From contig NZ_JADLJS010000004.1 in assembly GCF_015680405.1 (NCBI RefSeq), positions 1-64,000 of the forward strand: a stretch of 64,000 bases of DNA, in the 5' to 3' direction. Origin of the DNA: Pseudomonas pudica (GTDB taxonomy: Bacteria; Pseudomonadota; Gammaproteobacteria; Pseudomonadales; Pseudomonadaceae). Made by a program: the position numbers and the translations under genes. The notes below the pieces were generated by a model. It did no database searches, was not told where the DNA came from, and was given only the letters and a program-made list of their open reading frames with translations. Below are positions 28,861-37,994 of the stretch, one piece after another. Position 1 is the first letter of the stretch. Each line of letters begins with the position of its first letter.

Positions 28861-30939
28861 ATGAGTGAGCTGTCGAAGGTCCCGGTCACGGTACTCAAGG
28901 GGGTAGGCGAGGCCATGGCGGAGAAACTCGCCAAGGTCGGCCTGGAGAACCTGCAGGACGTGCTGTTCCACCTGCCCCTGCGCTACCAGGACCGCACCCG
29001 CGTGGTGCCGATAGGCCAACTGCGCCCTGGCCAGGACGCGGTGATCGAGGGCGTGGTCAGCGGCGCCGACGTAACCATGGGCAAGCGCCGTAGCCTGGTG
29101 GTGCGCCTGGGTGACGGCAGCGGCGTGCTGAGCCTGCGCTTCTACCACTTCAGCAACGCGCAGAAGGAAGGCCTCAAGCGCGGTACCCACCTGCGCTGCT
29201 ACGGCGAAGCCCGCCCCGGCGCTTCGGGCCTGGAAATCTACCACCCGGAATACCGTGCGCTGAACGGCGACGAGCCGCCGCCACCGGTCGAGCAGACCCT
29301 GACGCCGATCTACCCGTCCACCGAAGGCCTTACCCAGCAACGCCTGCGCCTGCTGTGCCAGCAGAGCCTGGGTCTGCTCGGCCCGCGCAGCCTGCCGGAC
29401 TGGCTGCCCGAAGAGCTGGCCCGGGACTACCAGCTGGCGCCGCTGGACGATGCCATACGCTACCTGCACAACCCGCCGGCCGACGCCGACCTCGACGAAC
29501 TTGCCGAAGGCCAGCACTGGGCCCAGCACCGCCTGGCCTTCGAAGAACTGCTGACCCACCAGCTGTCGCAGCAACGCCTGCGCGAAAGCCTGCGCAGCCT
29601 GCGCGCGCCGGTGCTGCCCAAGGCCCAGCGCCTGCAGGCGCAGTACCTGGCCAATCTGGGCTTCCAGCCGACCGGCGCGCAGCAGCGGGTGGCCAACGAA
29701 ATTGCCTACGACCTCAGCCAGCACGAGCCGATGATGCGCCTGGTGCAGGGCGACGTGGGTGCCGGCAAGACCGTGGTCGCCGCCCTGGCTGCGCTGCAGG
29801 CGCTGGAAGCCGGCTACCAGGTGGCCTTGATGGCACCCACCGAGATCCTCGCCGAACAGCACTACATCACCTTCAAGCGCTGGCTCGAACCGTTGGGCAT
29901 CGAAGTGGCCTGGCTGGCCGGCAAGCTCAAGGGCAAGGCCCGGGCAGGCGCCTTGGAGCAGATCGCCAACGGTGCGCCAATGGTAGTCGGCACCCACGCG
30001 CTGTTTCAGGAGGAGGTGAAGTTCAAGCACCTGGCTCTGGCGATCATCGATGAACAGCACCGTTTTGGCGTGCAGCAACGCCTGGCCCTGCGCAAGAAGG
30101 GCGTGGCCGGGGAATTATGCCCGCACCAGCTGATCATGACCGCCACGCCAATTCCTCGAACCCTGGCCATGAGCGCCTACGCCGACCTGGACACCTCGGT
30201 GCTCGACGAGCTGCCACCCGGGCGTACCCCGGTGAACACCGTGCTGGTGGCCGACAGCCGTCGCTTCGAAGTGGTCGAGCGGGTACGCGCCGCCTGCGCC
30301 GAAGGGCGCCAGGCCTATTGGGTGTGCACCCTGATCGAAGAATCCGAAGAGCTGACCTGCCAAGCCGCCGAAAGCACCTACGAGGAGCTGGGCAGTGCCC
30401 TGGGTGAGCTGCGGGTGGGGTTGATCCACGGGCGCATGAAACCGGCGGAAAAGGCCGAGATCATGGCCGAATTCAAGGCTGGCAACCTGCAGTTGCTGGT
30501 CGCCACCACGGTCATCGAGGTGGGCGTGGATGTGCCCAACGCCAGTCTGATGATCATCGAGAACCCCGAGCGCCTGGGCCTGGCCCAGTTGCACCAGCTG
30601 CGCGGCCGCGTTGGCCGTGGCAGCGCCGTCAGCCATTGCGTGCTGCTGTACCATCCGCCACTGTCGCAGATTGGCCGCGAGCGGCTAGGGATCATGCGGG
30701 AAACCAACGACGGCTTCATCATCGCCGAGAAAGACCTGGAACTGCGTGGCCCGGGCGAGATGCTCGGCACCCGCCAGACCGGCCTGTTGCAGTTCAAGGT
30801 CGCCGACCTGATGCGCGACGCCGACCTGCTGCCGGCCGTGCGCGATGCCGCCCAGGCCCTGATGGCTCGCTGGCCGGAGCACGTCAGCCCACTGCTCGAT
30901 CGCTGGCTGCGCCATGGCCAGCAATATGGCCAAGTGTGA
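28861..30939 (+). CDS. recG: ATP-dependent DNA helicase RecG
   Basis: Processes stalled replication forks and Holliday junctions. It has 692 residues. An N-terminal wedge/OB domain (about 1-200) leads into the superfamily 2 helicase core with GDVGAGKTVVAALAAL (Walker A) and AIIDEQHRFGVQQR (DEQH Walker B). The TRG segment and C-terminal helicase motifs are also present (RLGLAQLHQLRGRVGRG). It shares the transcript with oxyR, the conserved oxyR-recG pair. Confidence 0.98.
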   Translation: MSELSKVPVTVLKGVGEAMAEKLAKVGLENLQDVLFHLPLRYQDRTRVVPIGQLRPGQDAVIEGVVSGADVTMGKRRSLVVRLGDGSGVLSLRFYHFSNAQKEGLKRGTHLRCYGEARPGASGLEIYHPEYRALNGDEPPPPVEQTLTPIYPSTEGLTQQRLRLLCQQSLGLLGPRSLPDWLPEELARDYQLAPLDDAIRYLHNPPADADLDELAEGQHWAQHRLAFEELLTHQLSQQRLRESLRSLRAPVLPKAQRLQAQYLANLGFQPTGAQQRVANEIAYDLSQHEPMMRLVQGDVGAGKTVVAALAALQALEAGYQVALMAPTEILAEQHYITFKRWLEPLGIEVAWLAGKLKGKARAGALEQIANGAPMVVGTHALFQEEVKFKHLALAIIDEQHRFGVQQRLALRKKGVAGELCPHQLIMTATPIPRTLAMSAYADLDTSVLDELPPGRTPVNTVLVADSRRFEVVERVRAACAEGRQAYWVCTLIEESEELTCQAAESTYEELGSALGELRVGLIHGRMKPAEKAEIMAEFKAGNLQLLVATTVIEVGVDVPNASLMIIENPERLGLAQLHQLRGRVGRGSAVSHCVLLYHPPLSQIGRERLGIMRETNDGFIIAEKDLELRGPGEMLGTRQTGLLQFKVADLMRDADLLPAVRDAAQALMARWPEHVSPLLDRWLRHGQQYGQV

Positions 30940-31017
30940 CGCTAGTCCCATAATGGATCCAGTTCTGCGCCCAGGCTGGTTATACTTCGCGTTTAAAAGA
31001 ATCAGTGGATACGGACC

Positions 31018-32421
31018 ATGACTGAAGTTGCCCTGGACACCGCAACCCCACACGCTCCCTCGGTCATCCGGCTGCTGCTCGACAAACTCGGCGTGGCCTA
31101 CCGCGAGGTGGTCGAACATCCGCAGCTGCCGGCATCGTCGCGGGTACAGGCCGTGCTGCTCGACGACGAGGTCGGCGCCCTGATGGTGCTGTTCCCGCAG
31201 AGCCAGCTGCTGGACCTCAACCGCCTGGCCGAACTGACCGGGCGCAAGCTCACCGCGGTTTCGGTGCCACGCCTGAAGCAGATGCTGGACAAACACCAGC
31301 TCAAGGCCCTGCCAGGCATCCCGGCGCTGACCAGCTCGCCGTGCCAGTACGAAAAGAGCCTGCTCGACGCTGAAACCGTGTTTATCCAGTCTGGCGAAGC
31401 CGGTCTGCTGCTGGAAATCGAGCGCGCGCACTTCAAGCGCATGCTGGCCAAGGCCAGCGCCAGCAGCTTTGGCCAGGAATTGGAGGCCATCAGCCCCAAC
31501 CTCGACCGCCCCGATGATGACACCCGTGAAATCACCAACGCCGTCCAGGCCTTCACTGCACGGCGCATCCAGAAGCGCCTGGAAGAAACAATCGAAATCC
31601 CACCGCTGGCCGATACCGCGCAAAAGATCATCAAGCTGCGGGTAGACCCCAACGCCAGCATCGACGATATCACCGGCGTGGTCGAAACCGACCCGGCGCT
31701 GGCAGCACAGGTGGTGAGCTGGGCGGCATCGCCCTACTACGCCTCACCTGGCAAGATCCGCTCGGTGGAAGATGCCATCGTGCGTGTGCTGGGCTTCGAC
31801 CTGGTGATCAATCTGGCCCTGGGTCTGGCGCTTGGCAAGACCCTGAGCCTGCCGAAAGACCACCCGCAACAGGCCACGCCGTACTGGCAGCAGTCGATCT
31901 ACACCGCCGCGATCATCGAAGGCCTGACCCGCGCCATGCCACGGGCCGAGCGCCCCGAGGCCGGCCTGACCTACCTGGCCGGGCTGCTGCACAACTTTGG
32001 CTACCTGCTGTTGGCGCATGTTTTCCCGCCGCACTTCTCGCTGATCTGCCGCCACCTGGAGGTCAACCCGCACCTGTGTCACACCTACGTGGAGCAACAC
32101 CTGCTGGGCATCAGCCGCGAGCAGATCGGTGCCTGGCTGATGAAGCTGTGGGACATGCCGGAAGAACTATCCACCGCGCTGCGCTTCCAGCACGACCCGG
32201 CCTATGAAGGCGAGTTTTCAGCGTTCCCCAACCTGGTGTGCCTGGCTACCCGCCTGCTGCGCTCGCGGGGGATTGGCTCGGGGCCGCAGCAAGAGATTCC
32301 AGACGAATTGCTGGAGCGGCTGGGGATTACCCGGGACAAGGCCGAGGATGTAGTGAACAAGGTGCTCGAGGCAGAGAGCCTGCTGCGTGAGCTGGCTTCG
32401 CAGTTCCACGCACCGCACTGA
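31018..32421 (+). CDS. YbaK-like/HDOD two-domain protein
   Basis: A 467-residue cytoplasmic protein. The N-terminal 150 residues resemble YbaK/ProX aminoacyl-tRNA deacylases: a short LLLDKLGVAYREVVEHPQLP start, then QAVLLDDEVGALMVLFPQSQ and LTAVSVPRLKQM. The middle and C-terminal parts (about 190-420) are an HDOD domain, with IEIPPLADTAQKIIKLRVDP and LAGLLHNFGYLLLAHVFPPH. HDOD proteins usually act in signalling. The lysine that deacylases use in catalysis is not clear in the first domain, so that domain may bind rather than cleave. Function unknown. Confidence 0.85.
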   Translation: MTEVALDTATPHAPSVIRLLLDKLGVAYREVVEHPQLPASSRVQAVLLDDEVGALMVLFPQSQLLDLNRLAELTGRKLTAVSVPRLKQMLDKHQLKALPGIPALTSSPCQYEKSLLDAETVFIQSGEAGLLLEIERAHFKRMLAKASASSFGQELEAISPNLDRPDDDTREITNAVQAFTARRIQKRLEETIEIPPLADTAQKIIKLRVDPNASIDDITGVVETDPALAAQVVSWAASPYYASPGKIRSVEDAIVRVLGFDLVINLALGLALGKTLSLPKDHPQQATPYWQQSIYTAAIIEGLTRAMPRAERPEAGLTYLAGLLHNFGYLLLAHVFPPHFSLICRHLEVNPHLCHTYVEQHLLGISREQIGAWLMKLWDMPEELSTALRFQHDPAYEGEFSAFPNLVCLATRLLRSRGIGSGPQQEIPDELLERLGITRDKAEDVVNKVLEAESLLRELASQFHAPH

Positions 32422-32429
32422 TATCAAAA

Positions 32430-32548
32430 GGGGCCGCTTTGCGGCCCAATCGCCGGCAAGCCGGCTCCCACAGGTTCGACACTGGCCTGAGGGCAGTGCT
32501 ATCTCTGTGGAAACTGGCTTGCCGGCGATTGGGCTGCAAAGCAGCCCC
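32430..32548. repeat. Inverted REP pair (gccggcaagc subtype)
   Basis: Stems CGCCGGCAAGCCGGCTCCC and ACTGGCTTGCCGGCG with feet GGGGCCGCTTTGCGGCCC and GGGCTGCAAAGCAGCCCC. One inner end is altered (CTGTGGAAACTGG). It lies between the convergent HDOD gene and the next gene. Confidence 0.85.
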
Positions 32549-32555
32549 TACAATT

Positions 32556-32930
32556 TCAGCCCTTCTTCTTCGGCTTCAGGTACTTCATCAACCCCTGGAA
32601 CCACATCACCAGCGCCGGGTTGCCCTTGATCTGGATGTGCTTGTCCTGAATCCCCTGCATGAACGCCAACTGCTTGTTACCTGCCTGCATGGTGGCGAAG
32701 CCATAGGCGGCATCCTTGAAGGCAATGGCGAACGCCGGCTGCGGGTGCGCGCCGCCCTTGCTGCTGACGCGTTCGTTGTTGACGATGAAGTGCCGGGCGA
32801 CCTTGCCGTCCAGGGTCTGCATCTGGAACACCAGGTCCTTGCCCTTGAGCTGCTGCTGGAACGCCGGGTTGTTTCGGCTGGCCCTGGCCATCAACAGCCC
32901 CATGGCCCAGAGAAGAAAGCGGAACTTCAT
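32556..32930 (-). CDS. Small SCP2-like lipid-carrier-like protein
   Basis: A 124-residue protein from the ATG at 32930. A short hydrophobic N-terminus (MKFRFLLWAMGLLMA) is followed by a compact alpha/beta domain. The pattern of the second half (AFAIAFKDAAYGFATMQAG then IKGNPALVMWFQGLMKYL) looks like the SCP2 sterol-carrier fold. It ends in a lysine-rich tail (KPKKKG). The hydrophobic start may be a membrane anchor. No enzymatic role can be given. It stands alone between the REP pair and the HU gene. Confidence 0.75.
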   Translation of the reverse strand: MKFRFLLWAMGLLMARASRNNPAFQQQLKGKDLVFQMQTLDGKVARHFIVNNERVSSKGGAHPQPAFAIAFKDAAYGFATMQAGNKQLAFMQGIQDKHIQIKGNPALVMWFQGLMKYLKPKKKG

Positions 32931-33028
32931 CAACGCGCCTCGAATTAAAAGTGACTAAGGCGCGCAGTCTATCCTTTTCCGGAACTATTTATGCAAGTTC
33001 GAAACATTTTGCCTGCAGAAAGCACAAC

Positions 33029-33047
33029 GGGCGCCCTGGGGCGCCCG
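33029..33047 (-). terminator. Hairpin behind the HU gene
   Basis: GGGCGCCC and its partner GGCGCCCG form a tight stem with a 3-nt loop. Only a short T-rich tail (TTGTGCTTTC on the minus strand) follows, so it is a weak intrinsic terminator. Confidence 0.5.
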
Positions 33048-33078
33048 CTTGGCTGACACTGGGGTTGTCAGGGAGCGA

Positions 33079-33378
33079 TCACTTGCCTTTCTTGGCCGGC
33101 TTGACGGGGGCGTTGACGCTGTCGCGCAGGTTCTTGCCTGGCTTGAAGGCCACGGTATTACTGGCCTTGATCTTGACCGGTTCACCGGTTTGCGGGTTCT
33201 TGCCGGTACGCGCACCGCGATGACGTTTTTCGAAAGTGCCGAAACCGACCAGGGTCACGGTGTCCTTGTCCAGGGCACCCGTGATGCTGTCGAGAATCGC
33301 GTTCAAAACCTGATTGGCCTTTTCCTTGGTCAGATCGGCCTTTTCGGCGATGACGGCGGCGAGTTCTGGTTTGCGCAT
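33079..33378 (-). CDS. hupA: DNA-binding protein HU
   Basis: A histone-like nucleoid protein that bends DNA as a dimer. It has 99 residues, with the conserved core LVGFGTFEKRHRGARTGKNP and the flexible arm that contacts the minor groove. The tail is extended by a short lysine-rich end (PVKPAKKGK), about 9 residues longer than E. coli HU. Which HU paralogue it corresponds to I cannot decide. Confidence 0.95.
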   Translation of the reverse strand: MRKPELAAVIAEKADLTKEKANQVLNAILDSITGALDKDTVTLVGFGTFEKRHRGARTGKNPQTGEPVKIKASNTVAFKPGKNLRDSVNAPVKPAKKGK

Positions 33379-33564
33379 AGTGAAGCCTCTTTGACGGAAT
33401 TCTTGTTGTTATGCCGTGCTGCCCTGGGAGCAGCGCTCAAGGCACCGCAGGCTCTAATCTGCGGCAGACGGAAGTGAGGATGGCACGTGCACAGGGGCCG
33501 CGCCAGTATCTGGGCGGCCATTGTGCAAGCAACAACAGGATAAATCCGACAGAACACCAGCTAT

Positions 33565-34713
33565 TTACGCCATCACGGCCGGCAGCTGGCGATTCAGGGC
33601 CAGCTTTTCCATCACGGCCGCCCCGGTGAGGGCGTAGCCCAGCAGCTTGCCCTCTGCATCAATGCAGAGCACTTTGAGGTCACTGCCCTGCCCCTCTACC
33701 TGCCAGGTGCCTTCATGAACCTGGGGCGGCGGCGAGACCACCAGCGGGCAGGCCGGGGTTTTCACGGTGATCGGCATCGGCCCGTAGGCGACCGTTGTCG
33801 GCTTGCCGGCCAGGGTTTGCGCCAGGGCTCGGGCACAGCTCATCAGCGGCATCACATAGAGCAGGTTGATGCCATCGACTTCGGCACAGTCGCCAAGGGC
33901 AAAGATGTTGGCGTGGGACGTGCGCAACTGGCGGTCGACGCAAACGCCGCGGTTGGTCTGCAGGCCGGCAGCGGCGGCCAGGTCGGTGCGCGGGCGCAGG
34001 CCGATGGCCGAAACCACCAGGTCGCAGGCGATCACGCTGCCGTCGGACAGGTGCGCCTCCAGGCCCAGGGGCACCTGCTGCAGGCGGGTCAGTACCGGGC
34101 CAAGGTGAAAGCGCACGCCCAGACCTTCCAGCCCGGCCTGCACGGCAGTGGCAGCGGCCGGGTGCAGCAGGGTCGGCATGACTTGCTCGCACGGCGCCAC
34201 CACATCGACCTCGAAGCCGCCCAGGCTCATGTCGTTGGCGAATTCGCAGCCGATCAGGCCGGCACCGAGGATCAACACACGCTGTTTGCCGACGGCGGCG
34301 GCACGGAAGCGCGCGTAGTCTTCCAGGTCGTTGATCGGGAACACCCGATCGCCGCCATCACCTTCGATCGGCACCTGCACCGTCTGCGCGCCCCAGGCCA
34401 GCACCAGATCGCGGTATTCCACCGCCTCTTCACCTATCCACAAACGCTTGTGGCCCGGGTCGATGCCGCTGATGCGGGTATGGGTGCGAATCTCGGCATT
34501 CAGTTGCTCGGCCATGGCACCCGGCTCGGCCATGCACAGGCCGTCGGCGTCCTTCTGCTTGGCAAAGCCGGTGGACAGCATGGGCTTGGAATAGGACCGA
34601 CCGTCATCGGCGGTGATCAGCAGCAGCGGCGTCTGCGCATCGAGCTTGCGAAACTCACGGGCCAGGTTGTAGCCCGCAAGGCCGGTACCGATGATTACCA
34701 CAGGGGACGTCAT
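33565..34713 (-). CDS. Rubredoxin-NAD(+) reductase
   Basis: A flavoprotein that passes electrons from NAD(P)H to rubredoxin. It has 382 residues. The FAD loop is [17 protein letters not shown], the NAD loop is [16 protein letters not shown], and the second FAD segment is [10 protein letters not shown]. It is directly next to rubredoxin, 16 nt downstream. In Pseudomonas this pair serves alkane hydroxylases and oxidative-stress electron transfer; no hydroxylase is encoded nearby. Confidence 0.96.
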   Translation of the reverse strand: MTSPVVIIGTGLAGYNLAREFRKLDAQTPLLLITADDGRSYSKPMLSTGFAKQKDADGLCMAEPGAMAEQLNAEIRTHTRISGIDPGHKRLWIGEEAVEYRDLVLAWGAQTVQVPIEGDGGDRVFPINDLEDYARFRAAAVGKQRVLILGAGLIGCEFANDMSLGGFEVDVVAPCEQVMPTLLHPAAATAVQAGLEGLGVRFHLGPVLTRLQQVPLGLEAHLSDGSVIACDLVVSAIGLRPRTDLAAAAGLQTNRGVCVDRQLRTSHANIFALGDCAEVDGINLLYVMPLMSCARALAQTLAGKPTTVAYGPMPITVKTPACPLVVSPPPQVHEGTWQVEGQGSDLKVLCIDAEGKLLGYALTGAAVMEKLALNRQLPAVMA

Positions 34714-34729
34714 GTCGTGCTTTCCTCGA

Positions 34730-34897
34730 TTAGCCGATGGAGATCATTTCAAAGTCGCTCTTGCCGACGCCGCAGTCGGGGCACAGCCAGTCTTCCGGCA
34801 CGTCTTCCCAGCGGGTGCCGGGGGCGATGCCGTCGTCGGGCCAGCCTTCGGCTTCGTCGTAGATCAGGCCGCAGACTATACATTGCCACTTTTTCAT
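34730..34897 (-). CDS. Rubredoxin
   Basis: A 55-residue iron protein. The iron ligands are two CxxC knuckles: CIVCG near the N-terminus and CPDCGVG near the C-terminus, with the standard [19 protein letters not shown] between. The ATG at 34897 begins [10 protein letters not shown]. The upstream frame to 35086 is a translated REP pair and is not part of the protein. It forms an operon with the reductase. Confidence 0.97.
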   Translation of the reverse strand: MKKWQCIVCGLIYDEAEGWPDDGIAPGTRWEDVPEDWLCPDCGVGKSDFEMISIG

Positions 34898-34945
34898 GGG
34901 GGGTGGTTTCCTCGGTTCAGGCTGGGGCTTTGTGTTGCTGCTGAT

Positions 34946-35040
34946 GGCCCTTTCGCGGCTGAAGCCGCTCCCACAGGAACCGCACAGCATCAGAGGTTGT
35001 GCGGTCCCTGTGGGAGCGGCTTTAGCCGCGAAGAAGCCGG
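34946..35040. repeat. Inverted REP pair (cgcggctga subtype)
   Basis: Stems CTTTCGCGGCTGAAGCCGC and GCGGCTTTAGCCGCGAAG are near-perfect mirrors. The spacer carries its own short palindrome (CCGCACAGCATC ... GTTGTGCGG). It lies upstream of rubredoxin and ubiC, two divergent genes, so it sits inside a promoter region. Confidence 0.88.
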
Positions 35041-35144
35041 CGCGCAATGCGTGGGGCTTTGTAGCGGCCCTGTCGGCAGTATGCAAGCAGTTGGGGCAAT
35101 CATGCTAAGCTCGCCGCCTCTCTGGTTGTAACAAGCAGACCGAC

Positions 35145-35702
35145 GTGTCGTACGAATCCCCGCAAGCAGCCGCTGTCGCGTGGCTGCCGTATTCACAGCT
35201 GGCCACCGACATCGACCAGCCCACCCTTGACTGGCTGTTCGACGAAGGCTCGCTGACCCGCCGCCTGACCCGCCTGTCCGACGACCACTTCTCCGTCACC
35301 CCGCTGTTCGAAGGCTGGCAACCGCTGCGCGATGACGAATGCCAGGCACTGGGCATCGCCGCCGGTGCCGAAGGCTGGGTGCGCGAGGTGTACCTGCGCG
35401 GCCATGGCCAACCCTGGGTATTCGCCCGCAGCGTCGCCAGCCGCAGCGCCCTGGAGCGCGGCGGGCTGGACCTCGAAACCCTCGGCAGCCGCTCGCTGGG
35501 CGAGTTGCTGTTCTGCGACCAGGCGTTCATCCGCCACCCCATCGAGGTGTGCAGTTATCCACAGGCCTGGCTGCCCGACGAAGCCGCCCACGCATCGCTG
35601 TGGGGCCGCCGTTCGCGCTTCGAACGTGGCGGCCTGGACCTGCTGGTGGCGGAGGTGTTTCTGCCAGCATTGTGGCAAGCGGCCAAGGAGGAAAACCGCT
35701 GA
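35145..35702 (+). CDS. ubiC: Chorismate lyase
   Basis: Removes pyruvate from chorismate to give 4-hydroxybenzoate, the first step of ubiquinone synthesis. It has 185 residues. The start is GTG at 35145; no ATG with a ribosome site is near. Family markers are [20 protein letters not shown] and [18 protein letters not shown]. Its stop overlaps the ubiA start by one base, and the two genes are translated together. A perfect DnaA-box 9-mer lies inside the gene at 35555-35563. Confidence 0.94.
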   Translation: MSYESPQAAAVAWLPYSQLATDIDQPTLDWLFDEGSLTRRLTRLSDDHFSVTPLFEGWQPLRDDECQALGIAAGAEGWVREVYLRGHGQPWVFARSVASRSALERGGLDLETLGSRSLGELLFCDQAFIRHPIEVCSYPQAWLPDEAAHASLWGRRSRFERGGLDLLVAEVFLPALWQAAKEENR

Positions 35703-36592
35703 TGTACCTGCAACTGCTCAAGTCGCTCAACCGCCTGCACCCACGGGCTTGGGACTTCGTCCAGCTCAGCCGCATGGACCGGCCGATTGGAATCTACCTG
35801 CTGCTGTGGCCGACCTTGTCGGCGGTGTGGATTGCCGGCAACGGTTCACCAACCCTGGCCAACGTGCTGATCTTCGGCCTCGGTGTGGTGCTGATGCGCG
35901 CCGCAGGTTGCTGCATCAATGACTTTGCCGACCGCAAGGTGGACGGCCACGTCAAACGCACCGCCGACCGCCCCCTGGCCAGTGGCCGGGTCCGCCCGCG
36001 CGAAGCACTGGCGCTGTTCGCCATCCTGGTCGGAGTGAGCTTCCTGCTGGTGCTGTGTACCAACAGCCGCACGGTTTGGCTGTCGTTCGGTGCGGTGGCA
36101 CTGGCGTTCTGCTACCCGTTCATGAAGCGCTACACCTATTACCCCCAGGTGGTGCTGGGGGCGGCGTATTCCTGGGGCATTCCCATGGCCTTCACCGCAG
36201 CGGGTGGCGAGCTGCCGGCCAGCGCCTGGCTGCTGTATATCGCCAACCTGCTGTGGACGGTGGGCTACGACACCTACTACGCCATGGTTGACCGTGATGA
36301 CGACCTGAAGATAGGCGTGAAGTCGACCGCTATCCTGTTCGGCGACGCCGACCGCACCATCATCCTGACCTTGCAGCTGCTGTCGCTGGGGTGCCTGTTG
36401 CTGGCCGGCAGCCGCTTCGAGCTGGGTGGCTGGTTCCATCTGGGGCTGCTGGGCGCGGCGGCGTGCTTTGCCTGGGAATACTGGTCGACGCGCAAGCTGG
36501 ACCGGGAGTCGTGCTTCAAGGCGTTTCTGCACAACCACTGGGCGGGGATGCTGGTGTTCATTGGTGTGGTGCTGGATTACGCATTGCGTTAA
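35702..36592 (+). CDS. ubiA: 4-hydroxybenzoate octaprenyltransferase
   Basis: An inner-membrane prenyltransferase that attaches the polyprenyl chain to 4-hydroxybenzoate. It has 296 residues with about eight helices. The two metal/diphosphate motifs are [10 protein letters not shown] and DRDDDLKIG. It follows ubiC with a one-base overlap. Confidence 0.97.
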   Translation: MYLQLLKSLNRLHPRAWDFVQLSRMDRPIGIYLLLWPTLSAVWIAGNGSPTLANVLIFGLGVVLMRAAGCCINDFADRKVDGHVKRTADRPLASGRVRPREALALFAILVGVSFLLVLCTNSRTVWLSFGAVALAFCYPFMKRYTYYPQVVLGAAYSWGIPMAFTAAGGELPASAWLLYIANLLWTVGYDTYYAMVDRDDDLKIGVKSTAILFGDADRTIILTLQLLSLGCLLLAGSRFELGGWFHLGLLGAAACFAWEYWSTRKLDRESCFKAFLHNHWAGMLVFIGVVLDYALR

Positions 36593-36596
36593 GGCT

Positions 36597-36705
36597 GATT
36601 GCCCTATCGCCGACAAGCCAGCTTCCACACGTACAGCGCTGCCTTTACAGCCTGCACATAACCTGTGGGAGCTGGCTTGCCGGCGATGGGCCGCAAAGCG
36701 GCCCC
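36597..36705. repeat. Inverted REP pair (gccggcaagc subtype)
   Basis: Stems ATCGCCGACAAGCCAGC and GCTGGCTTGCCGGCGATG with a spacer beginning TACAGCGCTG. It lies between the convergent ubiA and the secreted protein gene. Confidence 0.85.
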
Positions 36706-36711
36706 GGGACC

Positions 36712-37083
36712 TCAAGGCTTGGCAACGTGCCAGACATCCTTCACACCATCGCCGGTCTTGTCCCCGGCCTTCTTGTCCTTGATGAAGGTGTAAAGCGGCT
36801 TGCCGTCATAGGCCCACTGCTTGCTGCCATCATCGCGCATCACCACTGTCCACTTATCCTTGGCCGGTTCGTCATTGGCCTTGACCATCAGCGGCGGCCA
36901 ATTGGTGGCGCATTCGCCATTGCACATCGACTTGCCGCCCGCATCCTTGTCGAAGGTGTACAGGGTCATGCCGGCATGATCGACCAACATGCCGCCCTTC
37001 TCCATCGCATGGTCGGCCAAGGCCACCCCCGGGAGCGCCAGCGCAGTGAAAAGGGCCATCCAGCTCAGCGTTTGTCGTGTCAT
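36712..37083 (-). CDS. Secreted COG4315-like repeat protein
   Basis: A 123-residue exported protein. A signal peptide (MTRQTLSWMALFTALALPGV then ALADHAM) precedes two copies of the pattern LYTF-DKD, at MTLYTFDKDAGGKSMCNGEC and KPLYTFIKDKKAGDKTG. Such paired repeats are found in the predicted lipoprotein family COG4315, whose role is unknown. I chose the ATG at 37083 because it opens a clean signal peptide; 37095 is also possible. The gene is divergent from phoB, and the Pho box lies between them. Confidence 0.82.
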   Translation of the reverse strand: MTRQTLSWMALFTALALPGVALADHAMEKGGMLVDHAGMTLYTFDKDAGGKSMCNGECATNWPPLMVKANDEPAKDKWTVVMRDDGSKQWAYDGKPLYTFIKDKKAGDKTGDGVKDVWHVAKP

Positions 37084-37185
37084 TGGATTCACCATTGTTT
37101 CGGGGGGTTTTAAGTTCTGATTGCCACAACTACGGCCCTTTCAAGCCTAGTTCAGTCATGGAATGTCGCCAGAACGGCCAACACC

Positions 37186-37219
37186 CTGTCACACAGCTGC
37201 AATAATTCCGTTATCTAAT
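37186..37219 (+). promoter_or_regulatory. Pho box and promoter of phoB
   Basis: CTGTCAC (37186-37192), a 4-nt spacer ACAG, and CTGCAAT (37197-37203) match the 7-4-7 direct-repeat pattern of PhoB sites. A possible -10 (TCTAAT, 37214-37219) lies 10 nt downstream, as in Pho promoters where the box replaces the -35. It suggests autoactivation. Confidence 0.65.
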
Positions 37220-37256
37220 GCGGGCCAAGACACCGTATCCAGGAGAGGTTTTGAGC

Positions 37257-37946
37257 ATGGTTGGCAGGAACATTCTGATCGTCGACGACGAAGCACCGAT
37301 TCGCGAGATGATCGCCGTTGCCCTGGAAATGGCCGGCTATGACTGCCTGGAAGCGGAAAACTCCCAACAGGCCCACGCGATCATCGTCGACCGCAAACCG
37401 GACCTGATCCTGCTCGACTGGATGCTGCCGGGCACCTCTGGCATCGAGTTGGCCCGCCGCCTCAAGCGCGACGAGTTGACCGGCGACATCCCGATCATCA
37501 TGCTCACCGCCAAGGGTGAAGAGGACAACAAGATCCAAGGGCTGGAAGTGGGGGCCGACGACTACATCACCAAGCCGTTCTCGCCGCGTGAACTGGTCGC
37601 CCGTTTGAAAGCCGTTCTGCGCCGCACCGGCCCAAGCGATAGCGAGGCACCGATCGAAGTCGGCGGCCTGCTGCTCGACCCGATCAGCCACCGCGTGACC
37701 ATCGACGGCAAGCCAGCCGAAATGGGCCCTACCGAATACCGCCTGCTGCAGTTCTTCATGACCCACCAGGAGCGCGCCTACACCCGTGGCCAGCTGCTGG
37801 ACCAGGTGTGGGGCGGTAACGTCTATGTCGAAGAGCGCACCGTCGACGTACACATCCGCCGCCTGCGCAAGGCGCTGGGTGAAGCCTATGAAAATCTGGT
37901 ACAAACCGTCCGGGGCACCGGCTACCGCTTCTCGACCAAGAGCTGA
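37257..37946 (+). CDS. phoB: Phosphate regulon response regulator PhoB
   Basis: A transcription factor that binds Pho boxes under phosphate limitation. It has 229 residues. The receiver domain has D10, D11 and phosphoacceptor D54 ([10 protein letters not shown]), and the C-terminal winged helix has [20 protein letters not shown]. The ATG at 37257 has AGGAGAG well placed at 37241; the upstream frame lacks a ribosome site. phoR follows after 48 nt. Confidence 0.98.
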   Translation: MVGRNILIVDDEAPIREMIAVALEMAGYDCLEAENSQQAHAIIVDRKPDLILLDWMLPGTSGIELARRLKRDELTGDIPIIMLTAKGEEDNKIQGLEVGADDYITKPFSPRELVARLKAVLRRTGPSDSEAPIEVGGLLLDPISHRVTIDGKPAEMGPTEYRLLQFFMTHQERAYTRGQLLDQVWGGNVYVEERTVDVHIRRLRKALGEAYENLVQTVRGTGYRFSTKS

Positions 37947-37994
37947 TCGAGCTGAAAAGCGCCAAGCTGCACGTCGTTGTACAAGGACCGTCAA

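Noticed and set aside
27946..30078. A 710-codon open frame on the minus strand
   Set aside because: It is antisense to oxyR and recG, which are both complete and conserved. High GC produces such false frames.
34898..35086. N-terminal extension of rubredoxin
   Set aside because: It is a translation of a REP pair; rubredoxins start at [10 protein letters not shown].
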